In this document: one piece after another, positions 42,706 through 50,578 of the stretch
How the letters are laid out: every line of letters starts with the position of its first letter
Numbering within the stretch: the stretch's first letter is position 1
Source: Pacificispira sp040217575
Lineage (GTDB): Bacteria > Pseudomonadota > Alphaproteobacteria > UBA8366 > Aestuariispiraceae
NCBI GenBank assembly: GCA_040217575.1
Contig: JAVJPW010000006.1
Location: forward strand, 248,001-312,000
Length of the DNA: 64,000 nucleotides
Reading direction: 5' to 3'
Notes under the pieces: generated by a model
What the model was told of the DNA's origin: nothing
The model's input: only the letters and a program-made list of their open reading frames with translations
Database searches by the model: none
Translations under genes and position numbers: made by a program

Positions 42706-44481
42706 TCAGACCTGTTGCGGGCGCATGTCCGCCGGGTCGATACCGGCGACTTCCACAGGCTTCTTCATCGCGTCGCGACGGAAGGGTTCGCCCAGTTCCT
42801 GGTTGATCATTGCTTCGATCAGCGTGGTCTTGCCGTTTTTCATCTGATCTTCCACGGCCTTGTTCAAAGCGTCGGTCAGTTGATCCATCGTCCGTGCCTG
42901 AACGCCCTGCAGGCCGCAGGCCTTGGCGATTTCGGCATAGCTGACGCCTTCGTCCAGTTCCGTGCCGACGAAATTGTCGTCATACCACAGGGTAGAGTTC
43001 CGCTTTTCCGCCCCCCATTGATAGTTCCGGAAGACAATCATGGTGATCGGCGGCCATTCCTCGCGCCCGATTGCGGTGAGTTCGGTGACGGCAATGCCGA
43101 ACGCGCCGTCGCCTGCAAATCCGACGACCGGCGTATCGGGACAGCCGATCTTTGCGCCGACGATGGATGGCAGACCATAGCCACAAGGACCGAACAGCCC
43201 TGGCGCCAGATATTTGCGGCCTTGTTCGAAGCTGGGATAGGCGTTGCCGATGGCGCAGTTGTTGCCGATGTCGGAAGAGATGATGGCGTCGCGCGGAAGG
43301 GCCGACTGGATGGCGCGCCAGGCCATGCGGGGGCTCATCCATTCAGGCTTTGCGGCGCGGGCCCGTTCGTTCCAGGTGGTGCCCGGGTCGTCGTCTTCAT
43401 GATCCATCGACGATAGTTGCTGCGCCCAATGGGATTTGCGCCGCGCGATTTCGGCCTTGCGATCGGCGCGGTCCAGGTCCCCGGCCGTCGGCGAAAGCCG
43501 ATCCAGAAGCGATTGGGCGACCTTCTTCGCATCACCAACGATGCCGACGCTGACCGGTTTGGTAAGTCCGATCCGGTTCGGGTTCAGGTCGACCTGAATG
43601 ATCGATGCGTCCTTCGGCCAATAGTCGATGCCATAGCCCGGCAGGGTCGAAAACGGGTTTAGCCGCGTGCCCAGCGCCAGGACGACGTCCGCCTGTGCGA
43701 TCAGTTCCATACCGGCCTTCGACCCGTTATAGCCCAGAGGTCCGGCAAACAGCGGGTGGGATCCGGGGAACGCGTCATTGTGCTGGTAGCCGCAGCAGAC
43801 CGGTGCATCCAGCCGTTCAGCCAGTTTCGCGGTTTCGGGGATTGCACCGGCCAGGACCACGCCGGCCCCGTTCAGGATGACCGGAAAACGTGCATCGGAC
43901 AGGAGTTCCGCCGCCCGATCCAGCGCATCGTCCCCGCCGCCGGGGCGTTCGAACTCGACGACCGCAGGCAGGTTGATGTCAATCGCCTGAGTCCAGAAGT
44001 CGCGCGGCATGTTGATCTGCGCCGGCGCGCTGGCACGCTTTGCCTGCAGAATGACGCGGTTCAGGACCTCTGCCACACGGGTGGGGTCGCGCACTTCTTC
44101 CTGATAGGCGACCATGTCCTTGAACAGCGCCATCTGTTCGACTTCCTGAAAACCACCCTGTCCGATGGTCTTGTTCGCCGCCTGCGGGGTGACCAGCAAA
44201 AGTGGCGTGTGGTTCCAGTAAGCCGTTTTCACGGCAGTGACGAAGTTGGTGATGCCCGGTCCGTTCTGGGCAATCATCATCGACATCTTGCCGCTGGCGC
44301 GGGTGTAGCCGTCGGCCATCATGCCGCCAGACCCTTCGTGCGCGCAGTCCCAGAAGGTGATGCCCGCTTTCGGGAACAGATCGGAAATCGGCATGAACGC
44401 CGACCCGATTATGCCGAACGCATGTTCGATGCCGTGGCGCTGCAATACCTTAACGAAGGCTTCTTCGGTGGTCATTTTCAT
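42706..44481 (-). CDS. xsc: sulfoacetaldehyde acetyltransferase
   Basis: 591-residue thiamine-diphosphate enzyme that converts sulfoacetaldehyde and phosphate to acetyl phosphate and sulfite. Xsc-type segments include TTEEAFVKVLQRHGIEHAFG, GIIGSAFMPISDLFPKAGI and TFWDCAHEGSGG. The ThDP-binding region is GDGAFGIAVTEL to FRNYQWGAEK. The ATG at 44481 has GGAGGAAG 9-16 nt upstream; the frame is open further but non-conserved. It forms an operon with ackA and has its own putative TauR sites. The sulfite produced must be oxidised or exported by genes outside the window. Confidence 0.95.
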   Translation of the reverse strand: MKMTTEEAFVKVLQRHGIEHAFGIIGSAFMPISDLFPKAGITFWDCAHEGSGGMMADGYTRASGKMSMMIAQNGPGITNFVTAVKTAYWNHTPLLLVTPQAANKTIGQGGFQEVEQMALFKDMVAYQEEVRDPTRVAEVLNRVILQAKRASAPAQINMPRDFWTQAIDINLPAVVEFERPGGGDDALDRAAELLSDARFPVILNGAGVVLAGAIPETAKLAERLDAPVCCGYQHNDAFPGSHPLFAGPLGYNGSKAGMELIAQADVVLALGTRLNPFSTLPGYGIDYWPKDASIIQVDLNPNRIGLTKPVSVGIVGDAKKVAQSLLDRLSPTAGDLDRADRKAEIARRKSHWAQQLSSMDHEDDDPGTTWNERARAAKPEWMSPRMAWRAIQSALPRDAIISSDIGNNCAIGNAYPSFEQGRKYLAPGLFGPCGYGLPSIVGAKIGCPDTPVVGFAGDGAFGIAVTELTAIGREEWPPITMIVFRNYQWGAEKRNSTLWYDDNFVGTELDEGVSYAEIAKACGLQGVQARTMDQLTDALNKAVEDQMKNGKTTLIEAMINQELGEPFRRDAMKKPVEVAGIDPADMRPQQV

Positions 44482-44526
44482 GGGGCTGCTTCCTCCGCTT
44501 GGCGTCGGTCTGTCCATGCCGACGTT

Positions 44527-44558
44527 ACCGTTCCAGTTCCCTGTCCTTTTATGTCCAG
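44527..44558 (-). promoter_or_regulatory. candidate TauR sites upstream of xsc
   Basis: Read on the minus strand, CTGGACATAA (44558-44549) and CTGGAACGGT (44536-44527) are direct repeats with a 22-bp period. The first differs by one base from the CTGGACYTAA motif that I recall for TauR of Rhodobacter capsulatus. They lie about 46-77 bp before the xsc start. Confidence 0.55.
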
Positions 44559-44581
44559 CGCCATTTTTAGCGTATGGCCAA

Positions 44582-46063
44582 TCAACCTGCTTGTTTAAGT
44601 CCAGATTCAGCGATGGCCGCGGCGATGCGCTGAATCCCTGGCAGGATGCGGTTTTCCGAGATGGAGGAATAGGCCAGCCGGTAATAGTTCCGCGGCGGGT
44701 CCGCATCCATGAAGAAGTCCCGCCCGGGTTCGATCAGGACCTCGCGCTTGGCCAGCCGTTCCGTCAACTCGACGGTGTCGACCCCGTCCGGCGCGCGCAT
44801 CCAGTAGCTGGACCCGCCGAACATGTTCAGGCCCGCGATCCGCAAGCCGGCATCGCTGATCGCGCGGTTCGCGACCTCCCGACGGCGGCGATAGGCTTTC
44901 CCGATCTTTCCGACCAGCGCGTCATAGTGGCCAAGCGACAGGAAATAGGCGGTCGTGCGCTGAATATGGCCCGGCGGGTGGCGCAGGATCGTCGCGCGCA
45001 GGGACCGGGCTTCCTTGATGAAGGCTTCGGACGCGACCAGATAACCCAGCCGCAACCCTGGGAACAGGGATTTGGAAAACGACCCGATATAAAGGACGCG
45101 CCCTTGCGTATCCAACGACTTCAGGGCCGGTGACGGCGGCTTCAGGAAAGAGATTTCAAATTCGTAGTCGTCTTCGACGATAAGGAAATCCTGTTCGTTT
45201 GCGCGGGACAGAAGCTTCTGGCGGCGTTCCGTCGGCATCGTCGCGTTGGTCGGACATTGGTGGGAAGGGGTGACGAATGCGACATCCAGCTGGCGCGGAA
45301 GTGACTCCGGGCGCAGGCCTTCGCCATCCACCGGCACCGGGATGATTGCGCATCCGGTCTGATGCAGGATGCCTTTCAGGCCTGGGTAGCACGGGTTTTC
45401 GGTCACCGCGACCCGGCCGGAAGACAGCAACAGTTGCGATACGATCCAAAGCGCGTTCTGCGCGCCCATGGTCAGCAGGATCTGTCCCGGTTCGGCCTGA
45501 ATGCCCCGGCGCGGCAGGATGTGACGGGCGATATATTCGACCAGGACCTCGTCGTCCTGTTCATAGAAATCCGTCGTGAAGTTTTCGAAGTCGCCCTTGC
45601 CCAGCGCGCGGGTCGCGCACAGCCGCCAATTGTGATGGTCAAACAGGCTGGGGTCAGCCTGACCATAGATGAACGGGTATTCGAAGCGCCACCAGTCCTT
45701 GGGTTTCTGATGGCGGATCGGGCCGCTGCCCCGGCTTCCGATCGCGGCGTTCCAGTCAACCGTGTCCGTCATTGCGGACGGGCTTTCTTCGAACCGCGGC
45801 TGGACCGGTGCGCTGTCGGACACGTAATAACCGGATCGGCCGCGCGCGGTGATATAGTCGCCGGATACGAGTTCCGCATAGGCCAGCGTGACCGTCAGCC
45901 GGCTGATCCCCAGATGGGTGGCAAGCTTGCGCGTTGACGGCAGCTTCTCGCCACGGGGAAATCGACCGGTCAGTATGCCGTCCGCCACCAGCTGCCGCAG
46001 GCGCTGCTGCAGCGTGCCCTTGTATCCGATGTCCAGGAAAAACCGGTCGACGGGAATAACCAT
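44582..46063 (-). CDS. tauR: TauR-type regulator (MocR family: GntR helix-turn-helix fused to an aminotransferase-like domain)
   Basis: 493 residues. The N-terminal ~70 form a GntR winged helix (GTLQQRLRQLVADGILTGRF, KLPSTRKLATHLGISR). The rest is a fold-type I aminotransferase-like domain with the PLP-lysine region YIGSFSKSLFPGLRLGY. Its location between tpa and xsc identifies it as TauR, the activator of taurine genes that uses PLP and taurine. It starts 15 bp after the tpa stop, so it is co-transcribed with tpa and would amplify its own expression. Confidence 0.9.
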   Translation of the reverse strand: MVIPVDRFFLDIGYKGTLQQRLRQLVADGILTGRFPRGEKLPSTRKLATHLGISRLTVTLAYAELVSGDYITARGRSGYYVSDSAPVQPRFEESPSAMTDTVDWNAAIGSRGSGPIRHQKPKDWWRFEYPFIYGQADPSLFDHHNWRLCATRALGKGDFENFTTDFYEQDDEVLVEYIARHILPRRGIQAEPGQILLTMGAQNALWIVSQLLLSSGRVAVTENPCYPGLKGILHQTGCAIIPVPVDGEGLRPESLPRQLDVAFVTPSHQCPTNATMPTERRQKLLSRANEQDFLIVEDDYEFEISFLKPPSPALKSLDTQGRVLYIGSFSKSLFPGLRLGYLVASEAFIKEARSLRATILRHPPGHIQRTTAYFLSLGHYDALVGKIGKAYRRRREVANRAISDAGLRIAGLNMFGGSSYWMRAPDGVDTVELTERLAKREVLIEPGRDFFMDADPPRNYYRLAYSSISENRILPGIQRIAAAIAESGLKQAG

Positions 46064-46078
46064 GCGACCGGCGTGTCC

Positions 46079-47488
46079 TTAGTTTCCAAAGACGTTGGTC
46101 AGCGCCGTGTCGATCGCGTTCGTCAGGAAGTCGATGTCGTCCGGCGTGGCGATCAGCGCGGGGCTCAGGCACAGTGTGTTGTTAAAACCAGCGATCGACC
46201 GGTTGGTAACACCGATGATCGCGCCCTGACCCATGCAGTCCTTAACCACCGCCTGGGCAAGCTTTTCGTCGACCGGTTCCTTCGTTTTCCGGTCGGCAAC
46301 CAGTTCCGCCCCCTGGAACAGACCCAGGCCGCGCACGTCGCCGATGACTTTATGCTTTTCCTGAAGCGCCAGAAGGTTGTTCTTCAGGCGGGCACCCATC
46401 TTCTTCGTATTATCCAGAAGATTTTCGTCTTCGATGATGCGCATGTTTTCCAGCGCCGCCGCCGGGCCGGCTGTGCAACCGCCGAAGGTGGAGATGTCGC
46501 GGAAATAACTCAGCGGGTCATCCGGGTCGTCCTTGAATTTCGCAAAGACCTCTTCCGTCGTGACCATGCAGGAAATCGCCGCATACCCGGACGCGACGCC
46601 CTTTGCCATCGTGACGAAGTCCGGCTTGATGCCGTAATTCTGATAGCCGAACCATTCGCCGGTTCGACCGACACCGCAGACGACTTCGTCAATGTGAATC
46701 AGGATATCGTATTTGCGGCAGATTTTCTGAACCCGGTCCCAATAGCCTTCCGGAGGAGTGATGACGCCGCCACCCGCCGTTATCGGTTCCAGACAGATTG
46801 CGCCGATTTCGTCCGGCCCTTCGCGCAGGATGACTTCTTCGATCGCATCGGCCGCCGCAATGCCGTAATCCGCCGCATCCGGGTACTGGTTACGGTATTC
46901 CATGCAATGCGGGACTTCGACGAAGCCCGGCGTATAGGGGCCGTACTGTATGTTGCGCTGGGGCTGGCCACCGGCGGAAATCGTCGTGATCGTGCTGCCG
47001 TGATAGTCCCGTTCACGATACAGGATTTTCGTCTTCTTGCCGCCATGGTGACGGTGGCCGATCTGTCGGACCAGCTTGAAGACCTTCTCGTTCGCTTCGG
47101 AACCGGAGTTGGCGTAATAGACGCGGCTGAGGCCCGGCATCTTTTCGATAAGGCGCTTTGCGAACAGCGCACCGGGGATGGACCCCGCGGAATTCGCAAA
47201 ATAGTTCATCTTGATCAACTGGTCGCGCACGGCATTGGCAATCGACTCGCGCCCATAGCCGACATTGACGGTCCAGACCCCACCGGAAACGCCGTCGATA
47301 TGTTCCTTGCCGGTCGCGTCCCAGACCTTGATGCCCTTGCCTTCGACAATGACCTTGGGGTCGGTGGTTTCGAATGGTTTGTGCTGGATCAGGTGGTGCC
47401 ACAGGTGGTCCTTGTCCGCCTGAACCACGTGGCTGATGTCGTTTTCCAGAACATCGCTGCTGCCGCCCAAATGGGAATCGATCCTCAT
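46079..47488 (-). CDS. tpa: taurine-pyruvate aminotransferase
   Basis: 469-residue class III aminotransferase that moves the amino group of taurine to pyruvate, giving sulfoacetaldehyde and alanine. Strong matches to alphaproteobacterial Tpa include HVVQADKDHLWHHLIQHKPF, GVWTVNVGYGRESIA, LYRERDYHGSTI and HIDEVVCGVGRTGEWFGYQ. The PLP lysine lies in VTMAKGVASGYA. ATG 47488 follows AGGAGA; the longer frame is not conserved. The product is the substrate of Xsc, encoded 3 kb away on the same strand. Alanine dehydrogenase, needed to regenerate pyruvate, and taurine transporter genes are not in the window. Confidence 0.93.
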   Translation of the reverse strand: MRIDSHLGGSSDVLENDISHVVQADKDHLWHHLIQHKPFETTDPKVIVEGKGIKVWDATGKEHIDGVSGGVWTVNVGYGRESIANAVRDQLIKMNYFANSAGSIPGALFAKRLIEKMPGLSRVYYANSGSEANEKVFKLVRQIGHRHHGGKKTKILYRERDYHGSTITTISAGGQPQRNIQYGPYTPGFVEVPHCMEYRNQYPDAADYGIAAADAIEEVILREGPDEIGAICLEPITAGGGVITPPEGYWDRVQKICRKYDILIHIDEVVCGVGRTGEWFGYQNYGIKPDFVTMAKGVASGYAAISCMVTTEEVFAKFKDDPDDPLSYFRDISTFGGCTAGPAAALENMRIIEDENLLDNTKKMGARLKNNLLALQEKHKVIGDVRGLGLFQGAELVADRKTKEPVDEKLAQAVVKDCMGQGAIIGVTNRSIAGFNNTLCLSPALIATPDDIDFLTNAIDTALTNVFGN

Positions 47489-47597
47489 GGCACCCGTCTC
47501 CTGCAATTCGTGGCTATGGGGGCGCCGCCCGCACTGAAAACCGCGCGACGGGCCCATTTTGTCAGCGCCCTTTGTATCACTCTATCACGGGACTGAT

Positions 47598-47630
47598 TTA
47601 GCGCCAGTTGGATTTTCTAAATAAGGCCAG
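47598..47630 (-). promoter_or_regulatory. candidate TauR sites upstream of tpa
   Basis: On the minus strand CTGGCCTTAT (47630-47621) and CTGGCGCTAA (47607-47598) form direct repeats with a 23-bp period, about 110-140 bp upstream of the tpa start. The same type of repeat occurs before xsc, and tauR lies between them. Confidence 0.5.
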
Positions 47631-47710
47631 TTCGGCTGCGCGCGCACCGTTTCAGGACGGTGCCGCCCCTGCTTAACAGTTCGAAATGTGGAATGGCCGA
47701 TGGGTGCCGA

Positions 47711-48508
47711 TCAGCCGACGAAGGCTTTTTCGATCACGAACTGCCCGGGTTGGGAGTTGGAGCCTTCGGTCAGGCCCGCAGCTTCGCACAATGCCTTCGT
47801 GTCCTGAAGCATGCCCATGGACCCGCAGATCATGACACGGTCGACCTCGGGATTGAACGGCGCCTCTCCCAGATCGTCGAACAGAGTGCCGTTTTCGATC
47901 AGGGTGGTGACGCGGCCTGTGTGGACATGGTCTTCGCGTGTCGCGGTCGTGTAATGGATCAACCGCCCTTCGACCATTTCCCCCACCAGCGGATCTTCCA
48001 TCGTGTCCTTCACCAGCTTTTCGCCATAGGCCAGTTCGGCCACTTCGCGGCAGCCATGGACCAGGACGACCTTTTCAAACCGGTCATAGGTTTCCGGGTC
48101 GCGGATGATGCTGGCGAACGGTGCGATGCCCGTGCCGGTGGACAAAAGATACAGGGTCTTGCCCGGAAGAAGCGCATCCAGGACCAGCGTGCCGGTCGGC
48201 TTCTTGCCCATCAGGATGTCGTCACCGACCTTGATTTTCTGCAACCGGCCGGTCAGCGGTCCGTCCGGCACCTTGATGGAAAAGAAGTCAAGTTCGTGGT
48301 CCCAGGCGGGGCTGGCGACGGAATAGGCGCGAAGAAGCGGCTTACCATCGTCCTTCATCAGGCCGATCATGACGAACTCGCCCGACCGGAAGCGAAAGCT
48401 GTCCGGGCGCGTCACGCGGAAGGAAAACAGCCTGTCGGTCCAGTGATGCACGTCGACGACGGTGACCACGTTGACCGAACTCGGAATGGCCTGCGGCTTG
48501 ACTTCCAT
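47711..48508 (-). CDS. fpr: ferredoxin-NADP+ reductase
   Basis: 265-residue flavoprotein of the bacterial FPR type. The FAD-binding RAYSVASP motif, the NADP-binding STGTGIAPFASIIRD segment and the C-terminal FVIEKAFVG ending of subclass I are present. It exchanges electrons between NADPH and ferredoxin or flavodoxin. The ATG at 48508 is chosen since the conserved sequence begins a few residues later; an upstream ATG at 48601 lies almost at the predicted transcription start. A promoter and an inverted repeat are found upstream. Confidence 0.93.
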   Translation of the reverse strand: MEVKPQAIPSSVNVVTVVDVHHWTDRLFSFRVTRPDSFRFRSGEFVMIGLMKDDGKPLLRAYSVASPAWDHELDFFSIKVPDGPLTGRLQKIKVGDDILMGKKPTGTLVLDALLPGKTLYLLSTGTGIAPFASIIRDPETYDRFEKVVLVHGCREVAELAYGEKLVKDTMEDPLVGEMVEGRLIHYTTATREDHVHTGRVTTLIENGTLFDDLGEAPFNPEVDRVMICGSMGMLQDTKALCEAAGLTEGSNSQPGQFVIEKAFVG

Positions 48509-48612
48509 GACACCTTCACTCCCTGACGTCCGGATGCACGTGGCTTCGGATATGCGGACGCGAAAAGACCGGTTTGCCCGGCCTTTTGCGCGGGCGACCA
48601 TGCGGATACTCC

Positions 48613-48641
48613 AATATCGGTGCGGTGTCTAGCACACGCAA
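48613..48641 (-). promoter_or_regulatory. promoter of fpr
   Basis: On the minus strand TTGCGT (48641-48636), a 17-nt spacer and GATATT (48618-48613) form a promoter-like pair about 100 bp before the chosen fpr start. This supports the downstream start codon over the ATG at 48601. Confidence 0.5.
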
Positions 48642-48664
48642 GTGGGGTGCGACACTAAATTTTA

Positions 48665-48681
48665 TTCACATGAAATGTGAA
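48665..48681. promoter_or_regulatory. inverted repeat TTCACAT-GAA-ATGTGAA
   Basis: Perfect 7-bp arms with a 3-nt centre in an AT-rich patch between the crotonase stop and the fpr promoter. It could terminate the crotonase transcript (followed by TAAAATTT on that strand) or serve as an activator site just upstream of the fpr -35 box. Confidence 0.4.
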
Positions 48682-48709
48682 AAGAAATTAAATACACAAA
48701 AAATCCGTA

Positions 48710-49513
48710 TTATTTGGTTTCGTAGACCGGCGCCCGTTTTTCCAGAAACGCGGTCACGGCTTCCAGGTGATCGTCTGTCGTATGGAGTTCCGCCTGGGCG
48801 ACGGCGCAGGCATCCAGATGTTCGTTCAGGCTCTGAAGGGGCACATCGCGCAGAAGGCGCTTTGATCGCCGGACAGCCAACGGTGCGTTCTGGGCAATCC
48901 GACGCGCGATCGTGCGCGCGACACCCATAAGTTGGTCCGGGCCCGACACCTTGCCGACCAGGCCCGCAGACAGGGCGGTTTGGGCATCGATCGGCTCGCC
49001 GATCAGGATCATTTCCGCCGCCTTTGCGGTCCCGATGATGCGCGACAGAAACCATGCCCCCCCATCGCCGGGTGCAATGCCGATGCGTACGAACGGTGCG
49101 CCGAAACTTGCGGTGTCGCTGGCGATCCGGATGTCGCAGATGCAGACCAGGTCCAGCGCGATCCCGAAGGCAGGGCCGTTGACCGCCGCGATGACGGGAA
49201 TGTCCAGGTCCCAGAATGCTTTCGGGACGCGGTGGACATGGTTGCGGTAGGCGTCTTCGATGTCGGCCTGCGTGCCAGCGAACATGTCGGTCTTGTCGCG
49301 CATGTGCTTCACGTTTCCGCCCGCGGAAAAGGCGCGGCCCGCCCCGGTCAGGATCACGCAGCGGACATCGTCTTCGCCCTTGATGCGGTCCAGGGCGGCC
49401 AGGAATCCTTCCACCATCGACCGGTCGGAAAAGGCGTTCAGTTCTTCCGGCCGGTTCAGGGTCAGCGTCACGATGTGACCGTCGCGATGATAGATTACGG
49501 GTTCGTCGGACAT
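48710..49513 (-). CDS. enoyl-CoA hydratase/isomerase (crotonase) family protein
   Basis: 267-residue crotonase-fold protein. The oxyanion-hole segments are AGRAFSAGGNVKHM and PAFGIALDLVCICDIRIAS, and FGAPFVRIGIAPGDGGAW carries the second active-site region, with Asp in place of the usual Glu. ATG 49513 is preferred, with GGAGG upstream; a TTG at 49522 would overlap the preceding regulator's stop. It is translationally linked to the AraC-type regulator and follows an MttB-like gene. The substrate is not predictable; carnitinyl-CoA-type substrates are one option given the neighbours. Confidence 0.85.
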   Translation of the reverse strand: MSDEPVIYHRDGHIVTLTLNRPEELNAFSDRSMVEGFLAALDRIKGEDDVRCVILTGAGRAFSAGGNVKHMRDKTDMFAGTQADIEDAYRNHVHRVPKAFWDLDIPVIAAVNGPAFGIALDLVCICDIRIASDTASFGAPFVRIGIAPGDGGAWFLSRIIGTAKAAEMILIGEPIDAQTALSAGLVGKVSGPDQLMGVARTIARRIAQNAPLAVRRSKRLLRDVPLQSLNEHLDACAVAQAELHTTDDHLEAVTAFLEKRAPVYETK

Positions 49514-49518
49514 GGAAT

Positions 49519-50478
49519 TCAAGCCTCCGGCCCGCGATCGCGGCGCGGGGAAAATCCAAAGAATTCACGATAGCATTTCGCGAAATGGCTGGCGGAAACG
49601 AACCCGCAGGCCAGCGCAACGTCCAGGACCGACATCGACGTCTGTCGCAACAACATGCGGGCGCGCTGCATGCGCAGGCCGAAATAGTATTTCCGCGGCG
49701 TTGAATTCAGGTACTTGCGAAACAGACGTTCCAGCTGGCGCGTCGACAGGTTGACGGCGGATGCGATTTCCTCCCGCTCCATCGGTGCTTCCAGATTGTC
49801 CTCCATGAACTGGATCGCGCTCAACAGTTTGGGGTGGCTGACCCCGATCCGGAAACGCAGCGACATGCGCTGATGTTCGGATTGTTCGCGAATCTGTTTG
49901 TGCAGGAACCATTCGGACACGTGGGTTGCAAGGTCATGCCCGTGGGAATGGCTGATCAGATGCAGCAGAAGGTCGATCGACGCGGTCCCGCCCGAACAGG
50001 TGATGATGCCGCCGTCAATCTCGAACAGTTCATCGGTGATTTCCAGGTGTGGAAAGGCCTCCCGGAAGCCATCCATGTGTTCCCAGTGAATGGTGCAGCG
50101 GCGATTATCCAACAGGCCGGCATAGGCCAGAAGGTAAGACGCCGTCGAAACCGCACCCAGGATCGTTCCCATGCGCGATATCTTGCGCAGATAGTTGATC
50201 GCGCGGGGGTCGCGATACCGCTCTGCCCCGGTGCCACCGACCACGAAAACATAGTCGAACTGCTGATCGGTCGCGACCGAACAGTCCGGGGTAATCAGTA
50301 TGCCGTTGGATGCGGGAAGCACGCTGCCGTCATGCGAAATCAGGGTCCAGCGGTACAACTCCTTGCCGGATATGGCGTTCGCCGCGCGCAAGGGTTCAAT
50401 CGCCGATGAGAAGGCCATCAGCGAGAAACCGGGGACCAGCAGGAACCCGAAATGTTCCGGATCGTCATTCGCGCGCAT
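49519..50478 (-). CDS. GlxA/GbdR-type AraC-family regulator
   Basis: 319-residue regulator with an N-terminal DJ-1/PfpI-like domain (FGFLLVPGFSLMAFSSAIEPL; elbow VSTASYLLAYAGLL) and a C-terminal AraC double helix-turn-helix (NLSTRQLERLFRKYL, VLDVALACGFVSASHFAKCYR). This architecture is that of GbdR and CdhR, which sense glycine betaine and carnitine. The ATG at 50478 has AAGGGA 6 nt upstream. It lies between an MttB-like methyltransferase gene and the crotonase gene on the same strand, so it probably controls catabolism of a methylated amine. Confidence 0.88.
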   Translation of the reverse strand: MRANDDPEHFGFLLVPGFSLMAFSSAIEPLRAANAISGKELYRWTLISHDGSVLPASNGILITPDCSVATDQQFDYVFVVGGTGAERYRDPRAINYLRKISRMGTILGAVSTASYLLAYAGLLDNRRCTIHWEHMDGFREAFPHLEITDELFEIDGGIITCSGGTASIDLLLHLISHSHGHDLATHVSEWFLHKQIREQSEHQRMSLRFRIGVSHPKLLSAIQFMEDNLEAPMEREEIASAVNLSTRQLERLFRKYLNSTPRKYYFGLRMQRARMLLRQTSMSVLDVALACGFVSASHFAKCYREFFGFSPRRDRGPEA

Positions 50479-50578
50479 GGAAATTCCCTTACGCGCGATT
50501 TTCAGAAAGCGAAAGCAGAAAATGTGCAATTCACGGCATTGATGTCGCGAATAGAATTCAAGTGACGTTGAGCGCGCT

